A stretch of DNA of 64,000 bases, taken from positions 1-64,000 of the forward strand of contig NZ_FQUT01000016.1 in the NCBI RefSeq assembly GCF_900129245.1. The letters run 5' to 3'. The translations under genes and the position numbers were made by a program. The notes beneath the pieces are model-generated. The model had not been told where the DNA came from, ran no database searches, and saw only the letters and a list, made by a program, of their open reading frames with translations. Positions 17,748-25,696 of this stretch are shown here, piece by piece. Numbering within the stretch: the stretch's first letter is position 1; each line of letters begins with the position of its first letter. This DNA is from Chryseobacterium arachidis. Lineage in GTDB: Bacteria > Bacteroidota > Bacteroidia > Flavobacteriales > Weeksellaceae.

Positions 17748-18293
17748 TTAATTTGAAATATATTTAGCATCCACAAAATCAGTCAGCCAGACATTATTTT
17801 CGGAAAGATAAAACTCAATTCCATCATTAAACATCTCTTTTGTTTTAATAATCAAAATAAGAGGTTTTCCGTGACGCATTCCGACTTTGGTAGCGGTTTC
17901 CTTATCCTGGCTTAAATGAACATGTTGCCGGTTTCTTTTTTCGATTCCTTTTTCTAAAATAGAATCCCTATTTATTTCAGCCGTTCCGTGATACAAAAAT
18001 TCCGGCGGTTGCTGTGGTTTCAATGCTAAATCAATATCAATCGAATGCCCTTGGTTTGCCCGGATTCTGGTTTTATCTTCATTAAAAATAAAACGTTTTT
18101 TATCGTTGGTTTCCACCATTTCTTCGAGTTCTTCGAAGGTAAAGCCTTCGTAGGAATCTCTTTTTGATTTTGTTATTAATTCATCCACGCTTGTCCAGCC
18201 GTTTTCATCTAAATTTAAATTGATAATTTCAGGTTTATGTCTTAGAACTAAGCTGATAAATTTGCTTATTTTTTTCTTTCTTTGTTCGTTCAT
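17748..18293 (-). CDS. kptA: RNA 2'-phosphotransferase (Tpt1/KptA)
   Basis: A 181-residue protein of normal length. KptA moves an internal RNA 2'-phosphate to NAD+, giving ADP-ribose 1'',2''-cyclic phosphate and nicotinamide. The signatures are SLVLRHKPEIINLNLDENGW (N-terminal winged-helix lobe, split here: LVLRHKP, then DENGW) with the catalytic Arg-His, and YHGT with RHGKPLILI in the NAD-binding ART-like lobe. In bacteria without tRNA ligase splicing, roles in RNA repair or in ADP-ribosylation of 5'-phosphate ends have been shown for Tpt1 homologues. Head-to-tail with the phosphatase gene without a gap. Confidence 0.9.
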   Translation of the reverse strand: MNEQRKKKISKFISLVLRHKPEIINLNLDENGWTSVDELITKSKRDSYEGFTFEELEEMVETNDKKRFIFNEDKTRIRANQGHSIDIDLALKPQQPPEFLYHGTAEINRDSILEKGIEKRNRQHVHLSQDKETATKVGMRHGKPLILIIKTKEMFNDGIEFYLSENNVWLTDFVDAKYISN

Positions 18294-18301
18294 GGTTAAT
18301 T

Positions 18302-19243
18302 TTATTTCATTAATTGAGTTTCTAATTTAATACATAAGTTTTCAATATCATTTTTTCTCGCCAATACATTAGTCCATTCCTCAGGAATACTTTCAAAACC
18401 ATAATAAATTCCGGCAATTCCTCCTGTGATCGCTCCGGTTGTATCGGTATCTTCCCCTAAATTGACTGCTTTTAAAACTGCTTCAGCATAACTTTCAGAA
18501 TTGAGAAAACACCATAATGAGGCTTCTAAACTGTGAAGAACATATCCTCCGGAGCTGATTGTATCTTCATGAAATTTTGAAATATCATTCTTTAAAACTC
18601 TATCAAAAAGCTGAATCTCTTTTGGGTTAAAAACTTGATTTTCTGCAAATTCCAAAGCTATTTTTTGGGTATGATGATATGCTTCTTTTTTATCTTTTCC
18701 TTTAATTAATTCAATGGCAAAAATCACATAGACAAAACATGCAAAAACTGAACGAAAATGTCCGTGAGTAATCGATGAAACTTCTTTTACGGTTTGATAT
18801 AATTTCTCAATATTTTCTTCGTCTTTAAGATAAAAAGCTAGGGGAAGAGTTCTCATTAAAGAACCATTCCCATTGTCTTCTTCAAAGATATTACCTGAAA
18901 ATCTGGCGCTTTCTCCTTTCATTAATCTTGCAATGGAATGCCTTGTTGTTCCGCCAATATCGAAAAGTCTTCCATGAGCTGTCCAATGTCCATATTTCAC
19001 CCATTTCACAAAGCTTTCTCCAATCTTTTCAAGATCATATTCTTTAGTTAATTGTTCTGCAATACAAAGCGTTAATGAACTATCGTCGCTCCAGGTTCCT
19101 TTCGGTTGATTCCAGGATCCGAATTCCTGCATGGTTTCAACAGGAAATCTCTTTAAGGTTTCTCGAGTTTTAAATTCCACCGGAACGCCCAAAGCATCAC
19201 CGATACAAACTCCGAAGATTCCTGCTTTTACTTTATTTTCCAT
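18302..19243 (-). CDS. ADP-ribosylglycohydrolase family protein (first copy)
   Basis: A 313-residue DraG/ARH-type all-helical hydrolase that removes ADP-ribose from modified targets using two Mg2+ ions. Metal ligands are visible: GVCIGDALGVPVEF near the N-terminus, WSDDSSLTLCIA (T/S-D-D motif, about 51-55) and NLGEDTDTTGAITGGIAG (D-x-D-T, about 255-270). NGSLMRTLPLAF is also typical. One-base overlap with the sirtuin gene upstream. A second, divergent copy occurs at 21014-21925, so they may act on different linkages. Confidence 0.9.
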   Translation of the reverse strand: MENKVKAGIFGVCIGDALGVPVEFKTRETLKRFPVETMQEFGSWNQPKGTWSDDSSLTLCIAEQLTKEYDLEKIGESFVKWVKYGHWTAHGRLFDIGGTTRHSIARLMKGESARFSGNIFEEDNGNGSLMRTLPLAFYLKDEENIEKLYQTVKEVSSITHGHFRSVFACFVYVIFAIELIKGKDKKEAYHHTQKIALEFAENQVFNPKEIQLFDRVLKNDISKFHEDTISSGGYVLHSLEASLWCFLNSESYAEAVLKAVNLGEDTDTTGAITGGIAGIYYGFESIPEEWTNVLARKNDIENLCIKLETQLMK

Positions 19244-19929
19244 TACGCAAGATTTACCAATTTATCAAACAGCAATTTCATTCCCTGCGTTGCCGTTTCT
19301 TTCATCACAACGGCTCTTTGACCGTATCCAAAACCGGTTTCGTTGGGATTGATGACAATTAAAAGACAATCATCTTTGATATCGTGAATTAATCCTGCAG
19401 CCGGATACACCTGCAAAGAAGTTCCGATTACCAGAAAAATATCCGCTTCTTTTGCTTTTTTTGTAGCTTCTTTCATCAACGGAACATCTTCACCGAACCA
19501 AACGATGAAAGGTCGCAACTGCGCTCCGTCTTCCGCTTTATCGCCAATGTTAATGTCGTCTTTTTGTTCGTAAACCTGATTTTTATTGTTGCAGGAACAT
19601 GATTTGAATAATTCTCCGTGCAAATGCAAAATATTTGTAGAACCTGCTCTTTCGTGCAAATCATCAATGTTTTGTGTGATAATCTGAACCTCGAAATGTT
19701 TTTCTAGTTCTGCCAATAATCTGTGCGCATCATTGGGTTCCACTTCATGAAGCTGACGGCGTCTCTGATTGTAAAATTCCAAAACCAAAGATCTGTCTTT
19801 TCGCCATCCTTCCGGACTTGCCACATCCGTAATGCTATGATTTTCCCAAAGACCGTCTCCATCTCTGAAAGTTTTTATCCCGCTTTCGGCACTGATTCCT
19901 GCGCCGGTTAATATGGTTAGTTTTTTCAT
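19243..19929 (-). CDS. Sir2-family NAD-dependent protein deacylase
   Basis: A 228-residue class III (SIRT5/CobB-like) sirtuin. NAD-binding GAGIS (9-13), TQNIDDLHE (85-93) and catalytic His104 in HLHGE are intact. Tyr53 and Arg56 in EFYNQRR match the acid-acyl pocket of CobB/SIRT5, so desuccinylase or demalonylase activity is likely. The first zinc Cys pair is present (C-S-C at 111-113) but no second Cys pair follows before RPFIVWFGE, so the zinc knuckle seems absent or altered. It overlaps both neighbours by 1-4 bases. It consumes NAD+ and yields O-acyl-ADP-ribose, a known substrate of macro domains in the same island. Confidence 0.9.
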   Translation of the reverse strand: MKKLTILTGAGISAESGIKTFRDGDGLWENHSITDVASPEGWRKDRSLVLEFYNQRRRQLHEVEPNDAHRLLAELEKHFEVQIITQNIDDLHERAGSTNILHLHGELFKSCSCNNKNQVYEQKDDINIGDKAEDGAQLRPFIVWFGEDVPLMKEATKKAKEADIFLVIGTSLQVYPAAGLIHDIKDDCLLIVINPNETGFGYGQRAVVMKETATQGMKLLFDKLVNLA

Positions 19930-20519
19930 TTGTTTAAAATTTTTTCTCTTAAAGCTTCAACCCCCAATAATATTATTAAAAGAATAAAGATTGGTATTGA
20001 AATTATATACATAGGAATATTCTTAAAATGTTGCTTTATCGTTATTCCATATTTTTTATCTGTCTCTTCATTAATGAATGCAATGAAATTGTTTCCTTTC
20101 ACTTTCGTTATTCTTTTTTCAAAAGCATTCCATAATTCATTAATACATTCATCTCCAAAAATATAAAGTGTAGGATTCCATTTATTTTCAGAAAGATTAA
20201 AAAAATAATACGTTTCAAAATTTGAATTAAAATATTCTTCAAAGGTTTCATACTTTTTTATGCATAGAATATTTTGATTCTGTAATAGATTAAGCTTATC
20301 CAGCTCCACTCTCAATTCATCGTGAATTTTTCTTAATTCTTTAGCATTTGTTTCAACCTGAAAAACATTGGATTTTTTTCCTGTTTTGTGAAGAAAAGAA
20401 ATATAAGCTTTTGGAAATCTCAAATTTGATTCTTCTTGAAGATTGTCAATTTCTTCATCCGTCAATCCCTCATTCTGATTTTCAGGATTATTTACAAATC
20501 TGAAATTATTATTTCTCAT
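19926..20519 (-). CDS. SMI1/KNR4 family protein with C-terminal membrane anchor
   Basis: A 197-residue protein. Residues about 20-150 follow the SMI1/KNR4 (SUKH) pattern: LTDEEIDNLQEESNLRFPKAYISFLHKTG (seen as LTDEEIDNLQ then LRFPKAYISFL). A single hydrophobic helix near residues 172-190 (MYIISIPIFILLIILLG) would anchor it in the inner membrane. SUKH proteins often act as toxin immunity factors, but no toxin is evident here. It overlaps the sirtuin and the macro-domain gene by four bases each, so it is a genuine operon member. Confidence 0.75.
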   Translation of the reverse strand: MRNNNFRFVNNPENQNEGLTDEEIDNLQEESNLRFPKAYISFLHKTGKKSNVFQVETNAKELRKIHDELRVELDKLNLLQNQNILCIKKYETFEEYFNSNFETYYFFNLSENKWNPTLYIFGDECINELWNAFEKRITKVKGNNFIAFINEETDKKYGITIKQHFKNIPMYIISIPIFILLIILLGVEALREKILNK

Positions 20520-21024
20520 TCTTCTAAAAGCTTTTTATAAATCTCTTCATTTTCATCATCAAAACAGACAAAAATAATTTTTTCGATGACATCTGAACTA
20601 AATTTCTTGACCTCATTCACAGCAATCTTTCCAGCCAATTCTTTTGGAAACCTGTAAATTCCTGTGCTGATATTGGGAAAAGCAATCGTTTTTACATCAA
20701 GACTTTCTGCCAATTTCAATGATTTTGATAACAATTTGCCAATAATTTCGAAGATTTTTCCTCATTTCCATTCCAAACCGGACCGACGGTGTGAATGACA
20801 TATTTTGCGGGAAGACTTCCAGCAGTTGTTATCACCGCTTCACCCGTTTTGCATTTTCCTTGTCGGTTTCTGATTTCGATACATTCGTCTAAAATCTGCT
20901 TTCCACCTGCACGATGAATGGCTCCGTCAACACCGCCTCCGCCGAGTAAGGAAGAATTGGCTGCGTTGACGATGGCGTCTACTTGTATTTTGGTGATGTC
21001 ACCTTTTATTAATTCAATTTTCAC
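20516..21024 (-). pseudogene. YmdB-like macro-domain gene with a frameshift
   Basis: An O-acetyl-ADP-ribose deacetylase/macro-domain protein read in two frames. The first part, from a GTG at 21024 (VKIELIKGDIT), contains DAIVNAANSSLLGGGGVDG and IHRAGG. The second part has FPNISTGIYRFPKELA. The frame changes near 20721, where family context expects AATTCATTG and the sequence has AATCATTG, a one-base loss; the first frame stops at once (Asn-His-stop). Both halves are otherwise intact, so the lesion is recent, a sequencing error, or less likely programmed frameshifting. The gene overlaps the ADP-ribosylglycohydrolase upstream by 11 bases. Confidence 0.8.
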
Positions 21025-21925
21025 AAAATTTGCTGTTTTTCCAGTTTTCAACATTTTTAATCCAAGTTGGAATTGTATTTTCATTGGAACATAAAATACT
21101 TACTCCTCCAGCCATTGCGCAAGTTGTATCTCTGTCGCCCAAAGCTGAAACGGTATTCCAAAGACAATCTTCAAAATTGTTTCTATATCTCGAAAGCATC
21201 CAGATAACAATCGGAACGGTGTCCTGAACGGTCATCTTGATTCCATTTCCTAAAGTTTTGACTAATAATTCAACACTTGGATTTCCATCTAAATACAACG
21301 CTTTATTCAATTTACTTTTCATATCCGAATCATCCAATTCATTTTGAATTCTTTGAACAAAATCCTGTTGATTTAATTGTATTAATCCCACTTTTTCCTG
21401 AACTGCAAAAGCTGCCGCCAAAGCAATGGCTTTTGTTCCTTCTATTGCTTCTTTGTTGGCGTGAGTAACTTCGCAGGAAAGTTCTGCATTTTGTTTAAGC
21501 TGAACTAAATCATCATAAAAATAAGCGCCAATTAAAGCCGCTCTCATTGCTCCACCATTTCCCATTGAACCTTGTCCTTCAAATTTTGAATAAGAAACAT
21601 CTTTCCAATTTTCCCCGCTTTTTATCGCTCTGAAATACTGATGCATCGAAGGTCCGTAACCTCTGTTGATGTCCAAGTAATAATTTTTCGTAAACTCTTC
21701 TGCTAAAAAATACTGATTGATTTTGCCGAATTTTTCTAAAGATTTGAAAACGGCAATTGTCATAATCGTATCATCGGTAAAATCCAAAGGACTTTCTGGA
21801 ATAATTCTCTGATGAATGTGGGTTTTAATCAAACTTTCTTCCCCGAAAAAACTTTCTCCAAAAGCATCGCCAATAGAAATTCCCTTTAAGGATTTTGAAG
21901 CAAGTAAAAGTTTATTTGTTCTCAT
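21014..21925 (-). CDS. ADP-ribosylglycohydrolase family protein (second copy)
   Basis: A 303-residue DraG/ARH-type hydrolase, divergent from the copy at 18302-19243. Metal-site motifs: SIGDAFGESFFG (about 16-27), FTDDTIMTIAVF (T-D-D, about 48-51), GSMGNGGAMRAALIG (about 119-133), and ALGDRDTTCAMAGGV near the C-terminus. The final motif has D-x-D-T (DRDT), so the dinuclear Mg site looks complete. It abuts the TIGR02452 gene (one-base overlap) and overlaps the macro gene by 11 bases. Expected to remove ADP-ribose from a protein or nucleic acid target. Confidence 0.88.
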   Translation of the reverse strand: MRTNKLLLASKSLKGISIGDAFGESFFGEESLIKTHIHQRIIPESPLDFTDDTIMTIAVFKSLEKFGKINQYFLAEEFTKNYYLDINRGYGPSMHQYFRAIKSGENWKDVSYSKFEGQGSMGNGGAMRAALIGAYFYDDLVQLKQNAELSCEVTHANKEAIEGTKAIALAAAFAVQEKVGLIQLNQQDFVQRIQNELDDSDMKSKLNKALYLDGNPSVELLVKTLGNGIKMTVQDTVPIVIWMLSRYRNNFEDCLWNTVSALGDRDTTCAMAGGVSILCSNENTIPTWIKNVENWKNSKFCEN

Positions 21926-23154
21926 TATATTTCTTCGAACGGTCGTATCATCTCTTCTTTCTTTGAAAGAATCGCAAAAACCACTCTTTTAAATTTATTT
22001 TTATACTTTCCGTGAAGATGCTTTTTAAACAATTCTGCAATTTCTTTCGGATCATTTTTGAAAACACCACATCCCCAAGCTCCTAAAATTAAGGTTTCAT
22101 TTTCCCGATGTAGAGCCAAAGCCAGCATTTTATCTGTTCTTACATCCATCGCTCCGAAAATTTCGTGAGCCCTTTCCGGTTCCTGACGTTTGACAACTCC
22201 TGCATTCACCGCGGGAGACGTGATAAAATTACATAAAACCGGTTTCGGCAACAATTCACCTTTATCCTTTCTGAAAACAGGAACTTTCGGGCTGTAAATC
22301 ATCATATCGGTGTAGAAACAAGATTCCATTTCGCGATGAATTTTGTAATAATCCCAACCTTGAAGCAGACTTTCATGCAATCCTGAAGTTCTCGCCAGGC
22401 TTTCTTCCTGAGCTTCGGCTCCGTTGATGAAACCTCCTCCCGGATTTTTTGCTGATGCGAAATTCAAACACATCAGTTTTTCCTGATTTTCTTCTTCGGC
22501 TAATTGTAAAATCGCTTTTAAAGAACTGCATCTCCAAACTTCAAACTGCGTTTCAAAATGGGTTTCAGGAAGTTCGTTGTCTGCCAATTCTGAAAGTTTT
22601 TCTGGGTAAAACAGAACTGTTCCTTTTATCGAAGCTTCCAGTTCGTTTTCTATATTTATTTTTTCGTTGTGTTCGTTTATATAATATTTCCTGGCCAAGA
22701 TTTCCAATGTATCTTTTGCCATTCCTTTATTGGTCATCGTTAGTTTTTTTATGTTTAACAATAAATTTTCTACATCAGCATTTGCAGGTTCTTTAAAATC
22801 TTTTCCCATAAATACTTTCGTCACTTTAATATCTCCTACAATCGCCTGATTAAAAGTATCCAATTCTTCCGAAGGAACCCACAGTTCATTGTGATTTTTA
22901 GCGCCAACATTTTGCGCAGGATATTGATTGACAACTTCTTCTAATACTTCAAATTCGGTTACAAATCCAAGATAATTTCCTGCTTCATCTCTTGTGTTCC
23001 ATTTTTCTGCGATTTCGGAAGCGTAGCCTTCATCCAAAACGGGATAGAAAATGGGTTGCCATTCGAGTCTTGGAGGAAATTTTTTGAAATTGCTTCCAAT
23101 AATTAAAATCATTTCTTTTTCTCCGACGGGTCTGTATAATGTTTTGGTTTTCAT
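21925..23154 (-). CDS. TIGR02452-type microbial PARG with an N-terminal ADP-ribose-linked domain
   Basis: A 409-residue two-domain protein. Residues about 130-409 match the microbial poly(ADP-ribose) glycohydrolase family TIGR02452: NPGGGFINGAEAQEESLAR holds the GGG...QEE catalytic signature (about 253-271), followed by FITSPAVNAGVV and LGAWGCGVFKNDP, typical of macro-like folds. Residues 1-115 (KTLYRPVGEKEM... PRLEWQPIFYPVLDEGYA ... LWVPSEEL) form a separate domain that I recall annotated as 'ADP-ribosylation/crystallin J1' in other bacteria; its biochemical role is not known. Expected reaction: release of ADP-ribose from ADP-ribosylated targets. Confidence 0.85.
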   Translation of the reverse strand: MKTKTLYRPVGEKEMILIIGSNFKKFPPRLEWQPIFYPVLDEGYASEIAEKWNTRDEAGNYLGFVTEFEVLEEVVNQYPAQNVGAKNHNELWVPSEELDTFNQAIVGDIKVTKVFMGKDFKEPANADVENLLLNIKKLTMTNKGMAKDTLEILARKYYINEHNEKINIENELEASIKGTVLFYPEKLSELADNELPETHFETQFEVWRCSSLKAILQLAEEENQEKLMCLNFASAKNPGGGFINGAEAQEESLARTSGLHESLLQGWDYYKIHREMESCFYTDMMIYSPKVPVFRKDKGELLPKPVLCNFITSPAVNAGVVKRQEPERAHEIFGAMDVRTDKMLALALHRENETLILGAWGCGVFKNDPKEIAELFKKHLHGKYKNKFKRVVFAILSKKEEMIRPFEEI

Positions 23155-23173
23155 GGTTGTGTTTTTAATTTAT

Positions 23174-23647
23174 TTATTCAAAATCATAAACATATACTTC
23201 CACATTATTTTTCAGCAAAGTTCTTTCGATAATTGGTTCGATTTCTTCCCATTTTCCACCAGCCAAACCGCAACCAATTCTTGGCATATGAACACTAGCA
23301 TTTAATTTTAAAGCTTCATCAGAAAGTTTATTTAGACACTGTTCAACTGCTTCATATCTGATAGGTGAAATTCTTTTTGAATTGGAAATTGTTTTATGCT
23401 GACCAATCATATTGCATACCCAAAGATCATTTTCAACCTGAACCATTTGAGTTTCTCCAAGTGTAAAATTTGCACTGTTTTGAAACCACTTTCTGTATTC
23501 ATTTTCAGGCTTTTTCCATCGTTTTGAAATGGCTAAAACAAAACCTTTTCCCCAACCACCGATATCGTTACAGATATGAGTGATGATTTTATTTCCTTCG
23601 GTTTTCGGATTTGTTGCGTCGCCTTTTAAATATGTTATAGTTTTCAT
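23174..23647 (-). CDS. Macro-domain protein (ALC1/TARG1-like)
   Basis: A 157-residue single macro domain. Visible: YLKGDATNP at the N-terminus (KGD-x-T of macro domains), THICNDIGGWGKGFVLAIS (ADP-ribose loop), and MPRIGCGLAGGKWEEIEPII near the C-terminus, which is the ALC1/TARG1 type of signature. Related bacterial proteins remove ADP-ribose from glutamate side chains or from thymidine in DNA (DarG type). The absence of a DarT toxin next to it argues against a simple DarTG pair. It lies 19 bases upstream of the PARG gene on the same strand. Confidence 0.85.
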   Translation of the reverse strand: MKTITYLKGDATNPKTEGNKIITHICNDIGGWGKGFVLAISKRWKKPENEYRKWFQNSANFTLGETQMVQVENDLWVCNMIGQHKTISNSKRISPIRYEAVEQCLNKLSDEALKLNASVHMPRIGCGLAGGKWEEIEPIIERTLLKNNVEVYVYDFE

Positions 23648-23668
23648 GGTTATTTTTATTTAAGTTTT

Positions 23669-23723
23669 GGCTAAAGCCATTGGATTTTTTTCATGATGAA
23701 AATAGGCTAAAGCCCACTCCTAT
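23669..23723. repeat. Two GGCTAAAGCC units in the macro/PurA-like gap
   Basis: GGCTAAAGCC occurs at 23669-23678 and 23705-23714; each unit is itself a four-base-stem hairpin. They flank an AT-rich stretch with TCATGATGA. From memory this looks like a dispersed flavobacterial intergenic repeat. It breaks the operon between the PurA-like gene and the downstream macro-domain gene. Confidence 0.5.
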
Positions 23724-23769
23724 TGATGTTATGATTGTGTCTAATTATTTTATTTAATCAATATTCTTA

Positions 23770-24840
23770 TCAATCAATTCTTTTAAAATCCCTTGAATAA
23801 GGTGAATAAGATCCAAAAATCTGATCAAATTTCACCTTAAGATTTTCTATTTCAAATTTTTCATCTAACTGATCTAAGCAAGTTATCACCAGATTTTTCT
23901 TTTGAGCAACACCATAGGCTTCATCCACTTTCAAGGCATAATTCAACAACCCATAATCCAAATTTCCGAAACGCAAATCCTTTTGAAACTCATTAAATGT
24001 ACAGGTTTCTTCTTCATTATTTTTCAGATTTAATGATTTTTCATTGCTCATCCATCCACTTCCGTGACGGGTTGAGTAACTTCTGGTCACATAAAACATT
24101 TCAATGTTTTCAATTTTTAATAACTGACAGATTTCATAAGCGTTTTTAGAAGTCGTATTTGCATAAGTCACATTCGGAAAAACACCATGATCCATATCCA
24201 GTAAAATTCCCTGGCTTCCTTCAAAAATAAGACGATTAAATGATTTCAAGTAGTCATAACCTTCTATTTTCCAATCCATTTTATCAATCGCTTCTAAAAA
24301 ATCCTGCAAAGCATTTTCAATTTCTTCTCCTTCTTCAAAGCCATAGTAATTGGCAATTCCTTTTAATTTTTCAATCAGCATAGGTCTTGGAGCGATTAAA
24401 TCAACTGCAAATAATTTAAACGGGCTTTCATTTCTTTTCATTGTTGCACCTACTCCTTTTCCGCAAGTTCCGTGCTCTAAATTTTTGATATTCTTTCTGT
24501 TGTATAAAACATCAAAAGGAGTTGTCACTTTTGCTAAAGGGTGGATTGTCAATTCAACATTTCCACTTTTTTGCATTAGCTCTTCCCTTTCATTGAACAA
24601 AAATGTCGGATGAACCGTACAATGTTCCGTAAAATAGGAAGGCAAACCACGCAGCGCGCCACTCGCAAAGCTGGAATGAATGTGCTTTTTATTGTCAATG
24701 ATCACCGTATGAGCCGCCTGTTGACCTCCAGAAAACCGAATAACTACAGACTCAGGATGTTGCTGAGCCAGAAAATCGGTGGTAATCCCTTTACCTTCGT
24801 CCCCAAATCCTAAGCCTATAATTATTTGTGCTGTTTTCAT
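23770..24840 (-). CDS. Divergent, shortened adenylosuccinate synthetase homologue
   Basis: A 356-residue PurA-fold protein; housekeeping PurA has about 430. Catalytic Asp and His are kept (GFGDEGKG at 12-18; His44 in QAAHT), as are GTCGKGVGAT, FEGSQGILLDMDHGVFP and TRSYSTRHGSG. Three sites differ from E. coli PurA as I recall it: the Lys ending GDEGKGK is Ile; the aspartate-binding loop TTGR-x-RR is replaced by EFQKDLRFG; and the guanine-specifying TKLD is TCLD. The last 60-70 residues are missing. It may therefore use another amine and another nucleotide. PurZ of 2-aminoadenine phages is of similar size, but identity with PurZ is not shown. It starts one base after the VWA gene, so both belong to one operon. 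Confidence 0.8.
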   Translation of the reverse strand: MKTAQIIIGLGFGDEGKGITTDFLAQQHPESVVIRFSGGQQAAHTVIIDNKKHIHSSFASGALRGLPSYFTEHCTVHPTFLFNEREELMQKSGNVELTIHPLAKVTTPFDVLYNRKNIKNLEHGTCGKGVGATMKRNESPFKLFAVDLIAPRPMLIEKLKGIANYYGFEEGEEIENALQDFLEAIDKMDWKIEGYDYLKSFNRLIFEGSQGILLDMDHGVFPNVTYANTTSKNAYEICQLLKIENIEMFYVTRSYSTRHGSGWMSNEKSLNLKNNEEETCTFNEFQKDLRFGNLDYGLLNYALKVDEAYGVAQKKNLVITCLDQLDEKFEIENLKVKFDQIFGSYSPYSRDFKRID

Positions 24841-24841
24841 T

Positions 24842-25693
24842 TTAATACATTTGAATATTATCTAATCCTTTTAAATCCTTTGTAGCAAAGCTATCTTTAA
24901 ATTTACTGCAAACCACATCTTTAATCACTTTCGGAACATCTCTGTAATCTTCGATAGACAAACAGTTTTGCCCCAGCAGATCTTTCCAACCTTTATCAGC
25001 ATTAACCGCTTGTCCGGAATGCAGAACGCTGATGTGAAAAACCTCATATTTTTTCTGAGCTTCTGCCAGCAATTCCGTATGTTTAAAGGTTTGTTGACCT
25101 GTTCCCATAATCTCTCTGATCGCTGAAGCAGGAAGTGTTTTCAGGCAAGGTTCATCGCCAACTGTGAATAACAATCCTTTCTGGTTTCTCTTTTCAAAAG
25201 CATCCGTTCTCGTGTGAAAAGCGGCAAAATACCAAGCCAGTAAATAACTTTCTCCTGCATTTCCTCCACCTCCGGACTCGATATACGTTCTTGTCAACCA
25301 CATATCAAGCTCTTCATCTCCCGATTCAAACTGGCCAACTTGTAAGGGATAACCATCACATTCATGATCTCCTATTCCTAAGAATAAGAGCGCCGGATCA
25401 GGAACTCCACCCTGGATAATTCCGCCCATTAGTTTTGGAAGACCTTCCTGAATCAAATCATAAGGAATATGTCCCATACTTCCCGTCACGTCCAGTCCTA
25501 AAATGATCGGAACTGAATTAGGATGTACTGCGGAATCCCTTGATTCCCTGAAAGAAATACCGTGTGGATTCATCGATTCATGTGCTTTTCTCTTTGCATT
25601 CTGCGTGAAAATTTCACTTGCAGATTTTGATGCATATCCTGCTTTTTTTGCTCTGTCAAAACGAGCGTCCATATCGTATCTTGTACCTCCCAT
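24842..25693 (-). CDS. VWA-like (vWFA) domain protein
   Basis: A 283-residue soluble protein with a von Willebrand factor A-type Rossmann domain from about residue 60. The MIDAS metal motif is DVTGSMG (D-x-T/S-x-S, about 69-75), and a second acidic site is FLGIGDHECDG. The N-terminal 55 residues contain a basic segment MGGTRYDMDARFDRAKKAGY that is conserved-looking but unknown to me. A GGGGNAGES loop is unusual. It is sandwiched between the coiled-coil gene (3-base gap) and the PurA-like gene (1-base gap). It may act as a metal-dependent docking subunit. No MoxR-type AAA partner is present. Confidence 0.8.
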   Translation of the reverse strand: MGGTRYDMDARFDRAKKAGYASKSASEIFTQNAKRKAHESMNPHGISFRESRDSAVHPNSVPIILGLDVTGSMGHIPYDLIQEGLPKLMGGIIQGGVPDPALLFLGIGDHECDGYPLQVGQFESGDEELDMWLTRTYIESGGGGNAGESYLLAWYFAAFHTRTDAFEKRNQKGLLFTVGDEPCLKTLPASAIREIMGTGQQTFKHTELLAEAQKKYEVFHISVLHSGQAVNADKGWKDLLGQNCLSIEDYRDVPKVIKDVVCSKFKDSFATKDLKGLDNIQMY

Positions 25694-25696
25694 AAC

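Noticed and set aside
23174..23647. A DarTG toxin-antitoxin pair
   Set aside because: A DarT-like ADP-ribosyltransferase is not next to the macro domain; the neighbours are other ADP-ribose enzymes.
23770..24840. Calling the PurA-like protein PurZ of 2-aminoadenine phages
   Set aside because: Only length and loss of the guanine motif suggest it. No phage genes or dNTP-processing partners (for example DatZ or MazZ) lie nearby.
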